NCBI GenBank assembly: GCA_964652235.1
Contig: CAZZDK010000004.1
Span: 49,160 to 113,159, forward strand
From: CAZZDK01 sp964652235
GTDB lineage: Bacteria > Pseudomonadota > Alphaproteobacteria > UBA9219
Direction: 5' to 3'
DNA length: 64,000 bases
The notes beneath the pieces are model-generated. The model was not told the DNA's origin and did no database searches. It saw only the letters and a list, made by a program, of their open reading frames with translations. Made by a program: the position numbers and the translations under genes. Each line of letters starts with the position of its first letter. Position 1 is the first letter of the stretch. This document shows, one piece after another, positions 49,935-59,359 of the stretch.

Positions 49935-50444
49935 ATGGAACCGTTGGAATACTTCTTAAAAGGCCCCACGCCGAAAGATACGCTCGCCAATGCCCAGTCC
50001 TTCTGGCTTGTTCTGCCTGAAGATACGTTCTGGGCGGCCAATGCGGTTGATGTCGTCCTCGACCAGCTTCGCAACGTCTCTCCCAAGCAAGCCGTCAGAG
50101 CCGCGCTATGGGTCGCGGAGAACGTTCCGGAGTCCCCCCTGAAAATTTTAAGAGCCTTTGAAACAGCTTTATCGCGACTTCATGAAATTGAAGACAGATT
50201 CGACTACATCGAAAATCTCCAAAGGCTTCTGGAAGCTGCGCCCCTTGAGGACAAAGCCTTTGATCTTTTTCGGAAAAAGGCGGAACCTCTGCTGGAAAAA
50301 GCGCCAAGCCCCCCTGCGCCGAAACCCTTAAGCCAAGCCCCCCGCGAAGCTTTTCAGGGAACCCTAACGCCTCAACCGCCGAGCAGGCCCAAAAGACAAA
50401 AGGGGCCCAGCCACAGAAGCCGCCGTCTGCGCGTTCTACCGTAA
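49935..50444 (+). CDS. Hypothetical helical protein with Pro-rich, basic tail
   Basis: The 169-residue protein is mostly helical in residues 10-120 ('PKQAVRAALWVAENVPESPL', 'RFDYIENLQRLLEAAPLEDK') and ends with a Pro-rich and then Arg/Lys-rich tail ('PKRQKGPSHRSRRLRVLP'). The helical part vaguely resembles DUF6931-type proteins, but I cannot confirm it. It probably forms an operon with the gene before it. No catalytic motif is seen. Confidence 0.55.
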   Translation: MEPLEYFLKGPTPKDTLANAQSFWLVLPEDTFWAANAVDVVLDQLRNVSPKQAVRAALWVAENVPESPLKILRAFETALSRLHEIEDRFDYIENLQRLLEAAPLEDKAFDLFRKKAEPLLEKAPSPPAPKPLSQAPREAFQGTLTPQPPSRPKRQKGPSHRSRRLRVLP

Positions 50445-50481
50445 TGGACCGGCGGACTGAATCCCCTCCGTTATACCGATC

Positions 50482-50976
50482 CTATACATCCATCCAATTC
50501 ATCTCGACCTTTGCCAGAGAATAGGCCATCGACCAGTACCGTTTAATTTCGGGGAATGAAAAGCCCTTCGCCTCAATATCAGCCGGATGACATTCCCCTT
50601 TTGCTTTGAGAAGCTCGACGATGGCCGTGGCCATGCTCTGGCAAGGACTGAAAATATCTTCGTCTCCCGCAAGCCTAACGATTTCCATAAGGCCCTCACT
50701 CTTATTCCTGTTCTCCTCAGCCAGAAAATGAAGAACCGCGTCCGCGATTAAATCCTCCGAGGAGTAGAGTCGATGACGATCAATAAGACGCTCGTAAAGA
50801 CTCCTTAATAATTTCAGGTTCTTCGGCAATTCCGCTTTATGGATCGTTCTTAGATTGGATTTAAGCCGCTCGATAAGAACGTCCAGAAAGACCTGTTCGT
50901 CCGCGCTTTCTTCAAAAACCTTCGCTTCGGATCGCGGCGCCATGAGAAATTCTTCGATCCGTTTGTCGGCCAGCAT
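50482..50976 (-). CDS. Hypothetical protein, 164 aa
   Basis: A soluble, helical, acidic protein that I do not recognise ('FEESADEQVFLDVLIERLKS', 'LRSLYERLIDRHRLYSSEDL', 'MATAIVELLKAKGECHPADI'). The end 'FSFPEIKRYWSMAYSLAKVE' could be a helix-turn-helix-like pair, but the evidence is weak. It converges with the unknown gene at 49935 and is divergent from the glycan cluster. Confidence 0.55.
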   Translation of the reverse strand: MLADKRIEEFLMAPRSEAKVFEESADEQVFLDVLIERLKSNLRTIHKAELPKNLKLLRSLYERLIDRHRLYSSEDLIADAVLHFLAEENRNKSEGLMEIVRLAGDEDIFSPCQSMATAIVELLKAKGECHPADIEAKGFSFPEIKRYWSMAYSLAKVEMNWMDV

Positions 50977-51317
50977 CCCTTTATCCCCATCGAGCGTGGC
51001 CTATTGGACCCCTTGTTACCGCCCTAAATCTACAAGTATTTCTACTTTTTCTAGACAGTAAGCGTATATGTTTCATCTAAGAGCGATCAAATTTTATGTT
51101 TTTCACATGGTTTTTCGTCCTCCGCAGACACCTCTCTTTTTGGAATCTCTTCCAAGGAAAAATAAACGGTCTTTCCGAGGACACGGAAACGCTCAACCTC
51201 CTGGTCGGGCCCCCCTGGAAGCCCCGCCTATGCTGTTTTACGGCCTGGCTTATGGCTCGCTCAAATGGTACGAGTTCGGCTCGAAAAACCTCACGACCCC
51301 GGCTGGAACGGTCACCC
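50977..51317. other. Intergenic region before the glycan cluster
   Basis: In these 341 bases I see no confident gene. A frame at 51068-51337 (ATG start, 89 codons) reads into the carbamoyltransferase start, but has no recognisable domain and no clear ribosome site. The left part (50977-51075) is AT-rich and may hold divergent promoters. Confidence 0.5.
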
Positions 51318-53057
51318 ATGAATATTCTCGGCATTAATTGCTATGGTCATGATTCAGCGGCGACTTTGGTCATAGACGGCATCGTTCGCTTTGCGGCGGA
51401 AGAAGAACGTCTTAACCGCATCAAGCATTCTGGCGCCTTTCCCGAACAAGCCATCCGAGAAGCGCTGCGTTTCTGTCATCTATCCATGGAAGACGTGGAC
51501 CATGTGGGTTTTTCCTGGGACCCCAAGATCACTTACAGCAAGATTCCTCTTTATCTTTTACGCTATTGGAAGACGCTGCCGATCCTTTTGCGCGAACGGC
51601 ACGGCTTTTCGATGGAAGAAAATCTTGGGATGCTCAACTATCTCAAGGACATCAAAAAAATTCCGCAAAAACTCAGCGATCTGTTTCTGGACGGCAAAAA
51701 GGGCAAGTTCAAATACCATCTGCTTGAGCACCATCTCTGCCACGCGGCGAGCTGTTTTTTTCCTTCCGCTTTCGAGGACGCGGCCATCCTGACTATCGAC
51801 GGCGCGGGCGAGTGGAGCACCTCGATGATGGCCTACGGCAAGGGCAACGATATCCAAAAGCTCCATACCGTCGATACGCCGCACTCGCTGGGCGGCTTCT
51901 ACCAGGCGATTTCGCGCTATCTGGGATTCAAGCTCATCGAGGGACCGGGCAAGCTTATGGGTCTGGCCTCCTACGGCGAGCGCGACACCGAGATGTACAA
52001 AAAGCTGCGCGAGCTTGTGAAGCTTCTGCCGGACGGCGGGTTCAAGCTGGATATGGACTATTTCGCCTATCACTACACGCGCCGCAGCGGCGTTTCCTCG
52101 AAATTCATCGACGCCTTCGGCCCGCCTAACACTACCGGCAAGGATTGGACGGAAAAAGAGCTGGCCATCGCGGCGGGCGCACAGCAGATCGTCGAGGAAG
52201 TCATGTTCAACTTCCTGCGCAGCCTGAAAGAGCGCGTGCCGTCCGAAAATCTCTGCATGGCGGGCGGGGTGGCGCTCAACAGCGTCACGAACGGGCTTGT
52301 CGCCAAGTCCGGCCTGTTCGAGAATATCTTTATCCAACCGGCGGCGGGCGATTCCGGCACCTCGCTCGGCGCGGCGCTTTGGATCGAAAACAAGCTTTTG
52401 GGCCGTCCGCGAAGATACGTGCAGAAAGACGCCTTTCTAGGCCCGAATTACGGCAACGCCGCGTGCGAAAAGGCCCTGAAAGAGGCGAACCTTTCCTATA
52501 GGACGATGGAAAGGCCGGAGCTTTTGAAGCATGTCGCCAAGCGCCTTTTGAACGGCGACATCGTGGGCTGGTTCCAGGGCCGCATGGAGTTCGGACCGCG
52601 CGCGCTCGGCAACCGGAGCTTCCTGGCCACGCCGCTTAAAAAAGAAATGAAGGATATCCTGAACGCCCGCGTGAAATTCCGCGAAGGCTTCCGCCCCTTC
52701 GCCGCCGTGGTTCTTGAGGAAGATACGAGCCGGTATTTCGACTGTCCTTACAGAAACTCATATATGCTTTTCGTTTACAACGTGAAGGACGAATACAAAA
52801 GCGTCATCCCCGCCATCACGCACGTGGACGGCAGCGTCCGCATCCAAACGGTCAACCGCGAGGAAAACCCGGAACTTTACGACCTTTTGCTCGCCTTCAA
52901 GGCCATATCCGGCCACGGCGTGCTGATCAACACCTCCTTTAACATCAAGGGCGAGCCCATCATTTGCTCGCCCGAAGACGCGGTTAGCAGCTTTAACCGC
53001 GCCGACGTGGACGCGCTGGTTTTAGGGGATTATATTACCGAGAAATCCCCGGCATAG
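51318..53057 (+). CDS. Carbamoyltransferase (NodU/CmcH/TobZ family)
   Basis: Transfers a carbamoyl group from carbamoyl phosphate, through carbamoyl-adenylate, to a sugar or other hydroxyl. The 579-residue protein has the Kae1/YrdC-like N-terminal domain ('MNILGINCYGHDSAATLVID', metal motif 'EHHLCHAASCFFPS') and the C-terminal domain ('GRMEFGPRALGNRSFLATP', 'VLINTSFNIKGEPIICSPED'). ATG 51318 gives the canonical start; 74 further codons upstream are not family-like. It heads the glycan cluster, so the target is likely a surface sugar. Confidence 0.9.
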   Translation: MNILGINCYGHDSAATLVIDGIVRFAAEEERLNRIKHSGAFPEQAIREALRFCHLSMEDVDHVGFSWDPKITYSKIPLYLLRYWKTLPILLRERHGFSMEENLGMLNYLKDIKKIPQKLSDLFLDGKKGKFKYHLLEHHLCHAASCFFPSAFEDAAILTIDGAGEWSTSMMAYGKGNDIQKLHTVDTPHSLGGFYQAISRYLGFKLIEGPGKLMGLASYGERDTEMYKKLRELVKLLPDGGFKLDMDYFAYHYTRRSGVSSKFIDAFGPPNTTGKDWTEKELAIAAGAQQIVEEVMFNFLRSLKERVPSENLCMAGGVALNSVTNGLVAKSGLFENIFIQPAAGDSGTSLGAALWIENKLLGRPRRYVQKDAFLGPNYGNAACEKALKEANLSYRTMERPELLKHVAKRLLNGDIVGWFQGRMEFGPRALGNRSFLATPLKKEMKDILNARVKFREGFRPFAAVVLEEDTSRYFDCPYRNSYMLFVYNVKDEYKSVIPAITHVDGSVRIQTVNREENPELYDLLLAFKAISGHGVLINTSFNIKGEPIICSPEDAVSSFNRADVDALVLGDYITEKSPA

Positions 53058-53124
53058 AGGCTCGCCTTGACGTTCGCTCAAGCTCTTTTGATCCTTTTGA
53101 CGTCGGTTTCGGCTCCGACCGCTT

Positions 53125-53277
53125 ATGGACGAACCAAAACGGAAAGAACGGCAAATGAAAGAACTGAACGTTCCCGAACAGGATTTCGAGAAGCAATGGC
53201 TCATTCGACGCGCTGACGCCCTTCGAAAGACAGGCCTTCCCATCGGCTTCATTGATCCCCGGGCGATAAAGGAGTGA
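53125..53277 (+). CDS. Small hypothetical protein, 50 aa
   Basis: A short frame of 50 codons, charged and helical at the start ('MDEPKRKERQMKELNVPEQD') and ending 'GLPIGFIDPRAIKE'. It fills the space between the carbamoyltransferase and the nucleotidyltransferase. Its last codons contain the AAGGAG ribosome site of the next gene. A second ATG at 53155 has a better GGAAAG site. I do not know its role; it could be chance. Confidence 0.4.
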   Translation: MDEPKRKERQMKELNVPEQDFEKQWLIRRADALRKTGLPIGFIDPRAIKE

Positions 53278-53282
53278 CGCGC

Positions 53283-54011
53283 ATGGAAAGACCGACTTTG
53301 ATCGTTCTGGCTGGCGGCAAGGGAACGCGACTGGCCTCCCTTTATCCGGACCTGCCTAAACCGCTGGTTCCCATGGCCGGAAAGCCTTTTTTGCATTGGC
53401 TTGTGACATGGTTCGTCCGGCAAGGTTGTAAGGATTTTGTCTTCTCCATCGGCCATAAGGGGGAAAAGATTCATGAATGGCTCCGGTCTTCCTCCCTGAT
53501 GGAGGCCCTACGCTGGCAGGTTTTTCATGAAAAAGAGCCGCTTGGAACGGGCGGCGGCGCAAGGGCCTGTCTCGACCTTTGCGGCGAGAACGTTCTTGTT
53601 ACCAACGGCGATTCCCTCATCCTCTGTTCGCTCGACCCGTTGTGGGACGCCGCCGCCGATCTTTCCCTTGACGGAATCCTGATCGGCGCGCCCCTTAAAG
53701 ACGCCTCTCGCTTTGGAACCCTGGCGCTTGACGAAGACGGTTTCCTGACGGGTTTTCATGAAAAAAGACCCGGCGAGGGGCTTATCAACGCGGGGCTTTA
53801 TTTTTTCCGCCGCCGCGCTTTGGAATCCCTGCCTCTTGGAAAAAATCTGAGTATGGAATATGACGTTATTCCAAGCCTCATCGCGTCCGATGCGCGGCTT
53901 AAGGTTCTTCGCGCGGAAGAAAAGGCTCCCTTTATCGACATCGGCACGCCGGAAACGGTTCGACAGGGCGAATCCTTCGTGCGACAACATCTCTTAGGCG
54001 AAACGGCATGA
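53283..54011 (+). CDS. Sugar-phosphate nucleotidyltransferase (HddC-like)
   Basis: The 242-residue enzyme has the nucleotidyltransferase start 'LIVLAGGKGTRLASLYPDLP' with 'KPLVPMAGKPFL', then 'GTGGGARACLDLCGENVLVT' and 'NGDSL'. Its size and 'FIDIGTPETVRQGESFV' end fit D-glycero-alpha-D-manno-heptose-1-phosphate guanylyltransferase-like enzymes. A heptose kinase gene 6.5 kb further in the cluster supports this. AAGGAG precedes ATG 53283. It overlaps the next gene by ATGA. Confidence 0.78.
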   Translation: MERPTLIVLAGGKGTRLASLYPDLPKPLVPMAGKPFLHWLVTWFVRQGCKDFVFSIGHKGEKIHEWLRSSSLMEALRWQVFHEKEPLGTGGGARACLDLCGENVLVTNGDSLILCSLDPLWDAAADLSLDGILIGAPLKDASRFGTLALDEDGFLTGFHEKRPGEGLINAGLYFFRRRALESLPLGKNLSMEYDVIPSLIASDARLKVLRAEEKAPFIDIGTPETVRQGESFVRQHLLGETA

Positions 54012-55258
54012 CCGTAAAGAAAAGAAAGTTCGTCATTGCCGATCATAATTTGACGAATTTTGGAGGCCATTACTGGGAATACGATGCGATGGCCTGCCGC
54101 CTTTTCGCCGCGCGAGGCCATGAACCCTATGTTTTGGCGTTTCAGGGCCTGAAAGGGATCGAATCGACCGCCTTCGTTAAAGTCGTTCCTTGGTTTTCCC
54201 TTTCGAGCGCCGATCTTTACCGCCCCGTTCTTTATAGCTCGCTCGTTCGAATAACGGGACCTCTTCCGAAACCGCTTCTTGTCTTTCTGCGCGGCCTCTA
54301 TCGCCTTCTCAAGAAAGCCACCGGTTCCTTTTCCCCTCCTCCGACGAACACCTTCGGGGAAGAGTGCCTCAAAGCCATTGAACGCCTAGAACTCGGACCG
54401 GACGATCTGCTTTTCTTCCAAACCGTCCATGCGCGCGAAATACAAGGCCTCGCCCAAGTTTTGGCAACTGTTAAGGAACCGAAAAGTTTGCCCCGTCTGG
54501 CTATTATGCTTCGACGCGAACCCGAAGAATTTTCCATGAACGGTTTAAGACAGCCTCTTAATATCTTGGATTCCCTTGTCAAAGACAGAAAAGTCTTTTT
54601 CTGCGCTGATACGGATTCCTTGGCGAGGGCCTACAGTAAAATTTATAATGTTCCCGTCAGAACCTTACCCATTTTGTGTGATCTCGCCCCTATTCAAAAG
54701 GCCGCTCTTCCCCCCGCGCCAAAGAAGGCACGAACCATCGTCTATCTGGGCGGCGCACGCGTCGAAAAAGGCTTCCCCCTTCTCCCCCCTCTTATTGAGG
54801 AGCTTTCCTCCACGTCGGATTTGACCTTCCTTCTACAAGCCTATGTTCCCAAAGACGAATATGTCGGCGTTATTGCCGAATCCCTTAAAAGGCTTAGAAA
54901 AAACCCTTCCGTCGTTCTTTACGAAGAACCTTTGTCGCCGGAAGCTTATATCAACCTTTTGCTTAAAGCGGATATTGTTCTTTTGCCTTATGAGGCCTCG
55001 GCTTATCGCCGTCGAAGTTCCGGAATTCTGATCCAAGCCATCGCGGCGGGAAAGGTTGTCGTCGTGCCTGAAGATTCCTGGCTTTCAAACGCGGCACCTC
55101 GTGGGGGTTCGCAGAGCTTCGCGCCCGGCCATCTTAAGGAAGCCGTGAAAGCCGCGCTTCGCGACTTTGACGCGCTTAAGACCGGGGCGGAAAAGGCGGC
55201 CCGCGCTTTCCAATTTGAAAACCTGCTCGAAGACTTTTATCAAGGTCTTACCGGGTAA
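54008..55258 (+). CDS. Family 4-type glycosyltransferase, copy A
   Basis: The 416-residue protein has an N-terminal half beginning 'KFVIADHNLTNFGGHYWEYD' and a C-terminal GT4 half with 'IVYLGGARVEKGFPLLPPLI', 'VLYEEPLSPEAYINLLLKAD' and 'SGILIQAIAAGKVVVVP'. It resembles the next gene in order and motifs ('SFNGHF..YD', 'YLGNARATKGF'), so the two likely arose by duplication. Donor and acceptor are unknown. It is coupled to the nucleotidyltransferase. Confidence 0.72.
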   Translation: MTVKKRKFVIADHNLTNFGGHYWEYDAMACRLFAARGHEPYVLAFQGLKGIESTAFVKVVPWFSLSSADLYRPVLYSSLVRITGPLPKPLLVFLRGLYRLLKKATGSFSPPPTNTFGEECLKAIERLELGPDDLLFFQTVHAREIQGLAQVLATVKEPKSLPRLAIMLRREPEEFSMNGLRQPLNILDSLVKDRKVFFCADTDSLARAYSKIYNVPVRTLPILCDLAPIQKAALPPAPKKARTIVYLGGARVEKGFPLLPPLIEELSSTSDLTFLLQAYVPKDEYVGVIAESLKRLRKNPSVVLYEEPLSPEAYINLLLKADIVLLPYEASAYRRRSSGILIQAIAAGKVVVVPEDSWLSNAAPRGGSQSFAPGHLKEAVKAALRDFDALKTGAEKAARAFQFENLLEDFYQGLTG

Positions 55259-55363
55259 GTCCTGCCTTGCCAAAAAGGTTATTTATGCTTTACATACAAC
55301 CCCGCGCGTTTTCGGCTCACGCGCCCTTTTCGATTCCTTTTGCCGGTCCCCACCAAAAGCCCT

Positions 55364-56560
55364 ATGACAAAACTTGCTATCCTCGATCCTTCGCTTAAAA
55401 GCTTTAACGGCCATTTTTTAACCTACGACAATGCCGTGGCGCAAGGCGTGGCGCCCAGGGGAATCTCTTCGCTCTTCTTCGCCAGCGCCGATGTGCGCGA
55501 AGGCCTGCCCGCCCGGGGAGAAATCATTCCGACCTTTCGCTACGGGCTGGAACATTCCTTTTTCCCCGGCCCGTTCATGAGCCGCTCGCGCCTGGCCGCA
55601 AAATTGAACGAGCGTCTTCTGGGGCAGAAATTTCTTGAAGACCTTGACCGGTCCTTGACGCCCGATCGGCTCGGAAAGAATCCTATCCTTTTCCTTCACA
55701 CGACGACGCACCAGCAAATACCGGCGCTTATCGAATGGACCGCGAAGAACCGAAGCCTTTCGCCGACCGTCGTTATTTTTCTGCGCTACGCGCCTTCGCC
55801 GAATCCCTATTATCCTCTTTCCGGCGGCGCGGAAGGCTACAAAAAGGCCCTGGACTCCATTCTTGCCAAAGGCGTGGAGAAATATGTTCGTCTCGTCACC
55901 GACAGCGACATTCTGGCCGAGGAATACGGTCTGCTGACCTCGCTGCCGATCCACGTTCTGCCGATCCCGCACACCTCGGCGGCGCTGCCGCCTTTCTCGG
56001 CGGAAAGCCCGTTGACTTTGAGTTACCTGGGCAATGCGCGCGCGACCAAAGGCTTTCAGTACCTCCCTTATCTGGCCGACGGCGTGAGAGAAGCCCTCGA
56101 CAGCGGCGCCTGGCGCGCGGAATTTCAGGCCAACGTGATGTTCGCCCGCGATACGGAATCCGTCTTGGCCGTCCAGCTCTTGCGGCAGAAAAACGTCACG
56201 TTACATGAACAGGAGTTGGCGGCGGAAGAGTATGAGGGGCTGCTCCACCGGTCGGCTCTTATCGTCGTCCCCTATCAATTGCTTTATTATTACGCGCAGA
56301 CGTCCGGCGTTTTGTGCGAGGCGCTGGCGGCGAGCAAGGCTGTCGTGGTGCCGCGCGGCACGTGGATGGCGCGGCAGATAAAAGGCAGGGGCGTGGGCGA
56401 GGCTTTCCTGCCGGGCGACGCCTTGAGCCTGGCGGAATCCACGCGCAAAGCCATGCGTAACATAGACCGTTTGCTTGAAAACGCCCGCGCTTTCCGGGAA
56501 GAATGGGTTTCCTACCATTCACCCGAATCCTTCGCCCAAGCCTTGCTGGATCTGGTTTAG
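55364..56560 (+). CDS. Family 4-type glycosyltransferase, copy B
   Basis: The 398-residue protein starts 'MTKLAILDPSLKSFNGHFLT' and continues with 'ILFLHTTTHQQIPALIEWTA' and the GT4-like C-terminal part 'TLSYLGNARATKGFQYLPYL', 'SGVLCEALAASKAVVVPRGT'. It is a diverged copy of the gene before it. I placed the start at ATG 55364; the frame opens 8 codons earlier without family-like sequence. There are 105 bases between the two copies. Confidence 0.72.
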   Translation: MTKLAILDPSLKSFNGHFLTYDNAVAQGVAPRGISSLFFASADVREGLPARGEIIPTFRYGLEHSFFPGPFMSRSRLAAKLNERLLGQKFLEDLDRSLTPDRLGKNPILFLHTTTHQQIPALIEWTAKNRSLSPTVVIFLRYAPSPNPYYPLSGGAEGYKKALDSILAKGVEKYVRLVTDSDILAEEYGLLTSLPIHVLPIPHTSAALPPFSAESPLTLSYLGNARATKGFQYLPYLADGVREALDSGAWRAEFQANVMFARDTESVLAVQLLRQKNVTLHEQELAAEEYEGLLHRSALIVVPYQLLYYYAQTSGVLCEALAASKAVVVPRGTWMARQIKGRGVGEAFLPGDALSLAESTRKAMRNIDRLLENARAFREEWVSYHSPESFAQALLDLV

Positions 56561-56574
56561 AAAGTTCTTCGCTC

Positions 56575-58080
56575 ATGGCTCAAAAAATCAAAATAGGTTT
56601 CTTTCCGGAAACGCTTCAATCGAAAAGCAAGCGCGGCGCGAGCAGGCTTTTTCAGGCCCTTTTTGACACGCTTTCGGCGCGGGAGGATGTTCAGGTCTAT
56701 ATTCTCGAGACACAGATCCCGACAGAAATTTCACACAATGATTCCCTCTATTATGTCCAGGGAGCAGATAACGAACCCATTCTCCTGCAAAAGGAATTTG
56801 AAGGCCAAAGCGTTCTTGCCTTTATCAACAGGATTCTCTTGGGCATCTATAACACGCGCCTCAGAATTGTCCGGCTTAGAGACAAATATAAAAGGTTCAT
56901 CGCCTATCTTCCCAAGTTCCTCCTGCGGCCAATTGCCGTCTTTTTCCTGCACGGCCTTAACCTGACGCTCGACGCCTTGGAAAGGCGGATCAACCGGTTT
57001 CAGATCGCCGTCGCCTGCAAGGGATCGGACGCTTTTACCTGGCGTGGTCTTTTCAGGGTTCTTGTTGGCACGCAGAGTCCGTCTTTTTCGAACAAAGACA
57101 TTCCCGTCCGAACGATCAATATCAATCAGCTCGACGTCATCCTGAATTTCTGGTGGTTCCACATCGCGCGGCGCAACCAGGCCGTTGGCCTTTCCCGCCC
57201 TGCGGGTCCTCTTATGTACGGCTGGTTTCTCGACGCCATCCCCGCCCGCGTTCCGCATTGGCAGGAAGGCTTCATCGACGAAGGCGTTTTCCGTTACGGC
57301 GTTCAGACGCTCTGCGACGTCAGCGACCGTATTGTGGCTATTTCCCGTTCGGCGGCGAATGACGCCCACGCCCTCTTCGGCGTAGAACCGGAACGTCTGG
57401 CGGTTATCCCATGCGGCCTTTACGAAGAAGATTTCGTTCCCCCGGCAGAAGCGGACCGGGACGCCTTTTTCAGATCGCGCGCTATTGACCCAAATGTTCC
57501 CATCCTCATGGCGCTGGGCGTGCAGGAGCCTTCAAAGAACACCATCAATATTCTCAAAGCCCTTAAGCTCGTTATCGCGAAAGGCTGCGATCAATTCCAG
57601 TTCGTTTTTGTCGGCGCGCATGAGGGCTTTCATCCGGCGGAAAAATTCGGCCACGTTCTCGGCAGCATCGATCAAAGGATCAAAGTTACTTTCCTTGGCT
57701 CTCTGGAGGAATCGGAAAAACGCAGCCTTCTTTTCCACAGCAAGCTTTTGCTCTACCCCTCTCTTTGGGAAGGATTCGGCATTCCGCCGCTTGAAGCCAT
57801 GGCCGCGGGCGTGCCGGTGATCGTATCGGACGTGGCTTCTTTGCCCGAAGTGTGCGGCGAGCACGCTCTTTATTGCGATCCTTACGCGCCCGAAGACATC
57901 GCGGAAAAGATCGTCTCCACCCTGGGCATGAATCCCGAAGAAAGGGAAAGGCGCGTGGGCGCCGCCCGCGCTTATGCCCGCGAATGGCTCTGGTCGGAAA
58001 AGGCCGTTCCTTTGCTTATCGAAGACATTAAAGCGCAGATTGCCAAGCGTAAAAAAGGGCAAAAAACCGCAGATATTTGA
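56575..58080 (+). CDS. Family 4 glycosyltransferase
   Basis: The 501-residue protein has a C-terminal GT4 donor half: 'PILMALGVQEPSKNTINILK', 'FQFVFVGAHEGFHPAEKFGH', 'LLLYPSLWEGFGIPPLEAMA' (the E-x7-E region) and 'GVPVIVSDVASLPEVCGEHA'. The N-terminal half is longer than usual, with 'IAYLPKFLLRPIAVFFLHGL'. It has no signal peptide and probably acts on a lipid-linked intermediate at the inner membrane. The start is ATG 56575, 15 bases after the previous gene. Confidence 0.85.
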   Translation: MAQKIKIGFFPETLQSKSKRGASRLFQALFDTLSAREDVQVYILETQIPTEISHNDSLYYVQGADNEPILLQKEFEGQSVLAFINRILLGIYNTRLRIVRLRDKYKRFIAYLPKFLLRPIAVFFLHGLNLTLDALERRINRFQIAVACKGSDAFTWRGLFRVLVGTQSPSFSNKDIPVRTININQLDVILNFWWFHIARRNQAVGLSRPAGPLMYGWFLDAIPARVPHWQEGFIDEGVFRYGVQTLCDVSDRIVAISRSAANDAHALFGVEPERLAVIPCGLYEEDFVPPAEADRDAFFRSRAIDPNVPILMALGVQEPSKNTINILKALKLVIAKGCDQFQFVFVGAHEGFHPAEKFGHVLGSIDQRIKVTFLGSLEESEKRSLLFHSKLLLYPSLWEGFGIPPLEAMAAGVPVIVSDVASLPEVCGEHALYCDPYAPEDIAEKIVSTLGMNPEERERRVGAARAYAREWLWSEKAVPLLIEDIKAQIAKRKKGQKTADI

Positions 58081-58141
58081 CCCCGTCCTTCTTTGACAAG
58101 GCCCCTGGCTGTGTCTATGCTTCTTTTTTCCTCCAGAAAAT

Positions 58142-59359
58142 ATGGGGTTTTCCATGGTTTGCCGCGTTTGCGATTCTTCCCGTCTTGAAATGGTCGTCGA
58201 TCTGGGCCAGCAGCCTTGGTGCAACGATTTTCTTAAAAAAGAACAGGTCGGCAAAGAGCCTTTTTATCCCCTGCGCGTTGTTTATTGCCATGATTGCCAC
58301 ACCTCGCAACTCGATTTCACGGTCAAGAAAGAGATTATGTTCGGCGATCACACCTATCTTTCGGGCGTGACCAAATCGCTTTCGGCGCATTTCGAGGGAA
58401 TCGCCAAGGAAGTGGACGACCGTTTTTTCAAGAACGCCAAGCAAAAATCCATTCTGGACATCGGCTCGAACGACGGCACGCAGCTAAAGCATTACCAGGC
58501 GCTCGGCTATGAGGTTTTGGGCGTCGAATCCTCCAAAGGAACGGCCAAGATCGCGATGGACGCGGGCGTGCCGACGTTGAACGCTTTCTTCAACCAGGAA
58601 ACGATGCGCGGTATCGGCAAAAAGTTCGACGTTTTCAACGCGGCAGGCGTCTTTTTCCATCTGGAAGAGCTGCACTCGGTCTGCGAAGGAATCCGCGAGG
58701 GCTTAAAGGACGACGGCGTTTTCGTCGTCCAGTTCCTTTATATGAAGAGCATTATGGAGAACCTGGCTTTCGATCAGATTTATCACGAGCATTTGCTTTA
58801 TTACACGCTGGAGACGATAGAAAAGCTTCTGAACCTCCACGGCATGGAAATGTTCGACGCCTATCTCGCGCCGATCCACGGCGGCTCGATCATCGGCTTT
58901 ATCTCGCATAAAGGAAAACGGACGCCCTCGGACAGGCTTGCCAAAATGCGCGAGGAAGAAAAGGCTTCGGGCTGCAACACGATTGAGGCCTATCACGACT
59001 TCCACCGCCGCATTAAGCAGATGAAGGCGGACAACCTCGCTTATCTCAAGGAAGCCAAAGCCGCCGGAAAGCGCATTTACGGCTTCGGCGCGCCGGTCAA
59101 GGGCAATACCATGCTCAACTATTTCGGCGTCGGGCCGGACATTATCGAATGCCTTGTCGAAAAGAACGCGCTGCGGCGCGGCCTTTATTCGCCGGGTATG
59201 CACATTCCGCTCAAAATCGAGGATGAGATCGCGGAATTGCCGGATATTTACTACGTTTTGGCCTGGAATTTCAAAAAAGAGATTCTCGCCAACAACCAGA
59301 AATTGATCGACCAAGGCGTCGAATTCTATTTCCCCGTCAATCCGAAAGTCAGCGCATGA
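58142..59359 (+). CDS. Sugar C-methyltransferase (TylC3/NovU-like)
   Basis: The 405-residue enzyme has three parts: an N-terminal zinc-binding region ('CRVCDSS' and 'YCHDCHTSQL'), a central SAM fold ('SILDIGSNDGTQLKHYQALG'), and a C-terminal domain ('RIYGFGAPVKGNTMLNYF', 'YYVLAWNFKKEILANNQKLI'). This is the architecture of sugar C-3 methyltransferases acting on nucleotide-linked 4-keto-deoxysugars. The product would be a branched sugar. It overlaps the SDR gene by ATGA. Confidence 0.87.
   Translation: MGFSMVCRVCDSSRLEMVVDLGQQPWCNDFLKKEQVGKEPFYPLRVVYCHDCHTSQLDFTVKKEIMFGDHTYLSGVTKSLSAHFEGIAKEVDDRFFKNAKQKSILDIGSNDGTQLKHYQALGYEVLGVESSKGTAKIAMDAGVPTLNAFFNQETMRGIGKKFDVFNAAGVFFHLEELHSVCEGIREGLKDDGVFVVQFLYMKSIMENLAFDQIYHEHLLYYTLETIEKLLNLHGMEMFDAYLAPIHGGSIIGFISHKGKRTPSDRLAKMREEEKASGCNTIEAYHDFHRRIKQMKADNLAYLKEAKAAGKRIYGFGAPVKGNTMLNYFGVGPDIIECLVEKNALRRGLYSPGMHIPLKIEDEIAELPDIYYVLAWNFKKEILANNQKLIDQGVEFYFPVNPKVSA

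Noticed and set aside
51068..51337. 89-codon gene before the carbamoyltransferase
   Set aside because: No domain, weak start, and overlaps the real gene start by 20 bases.
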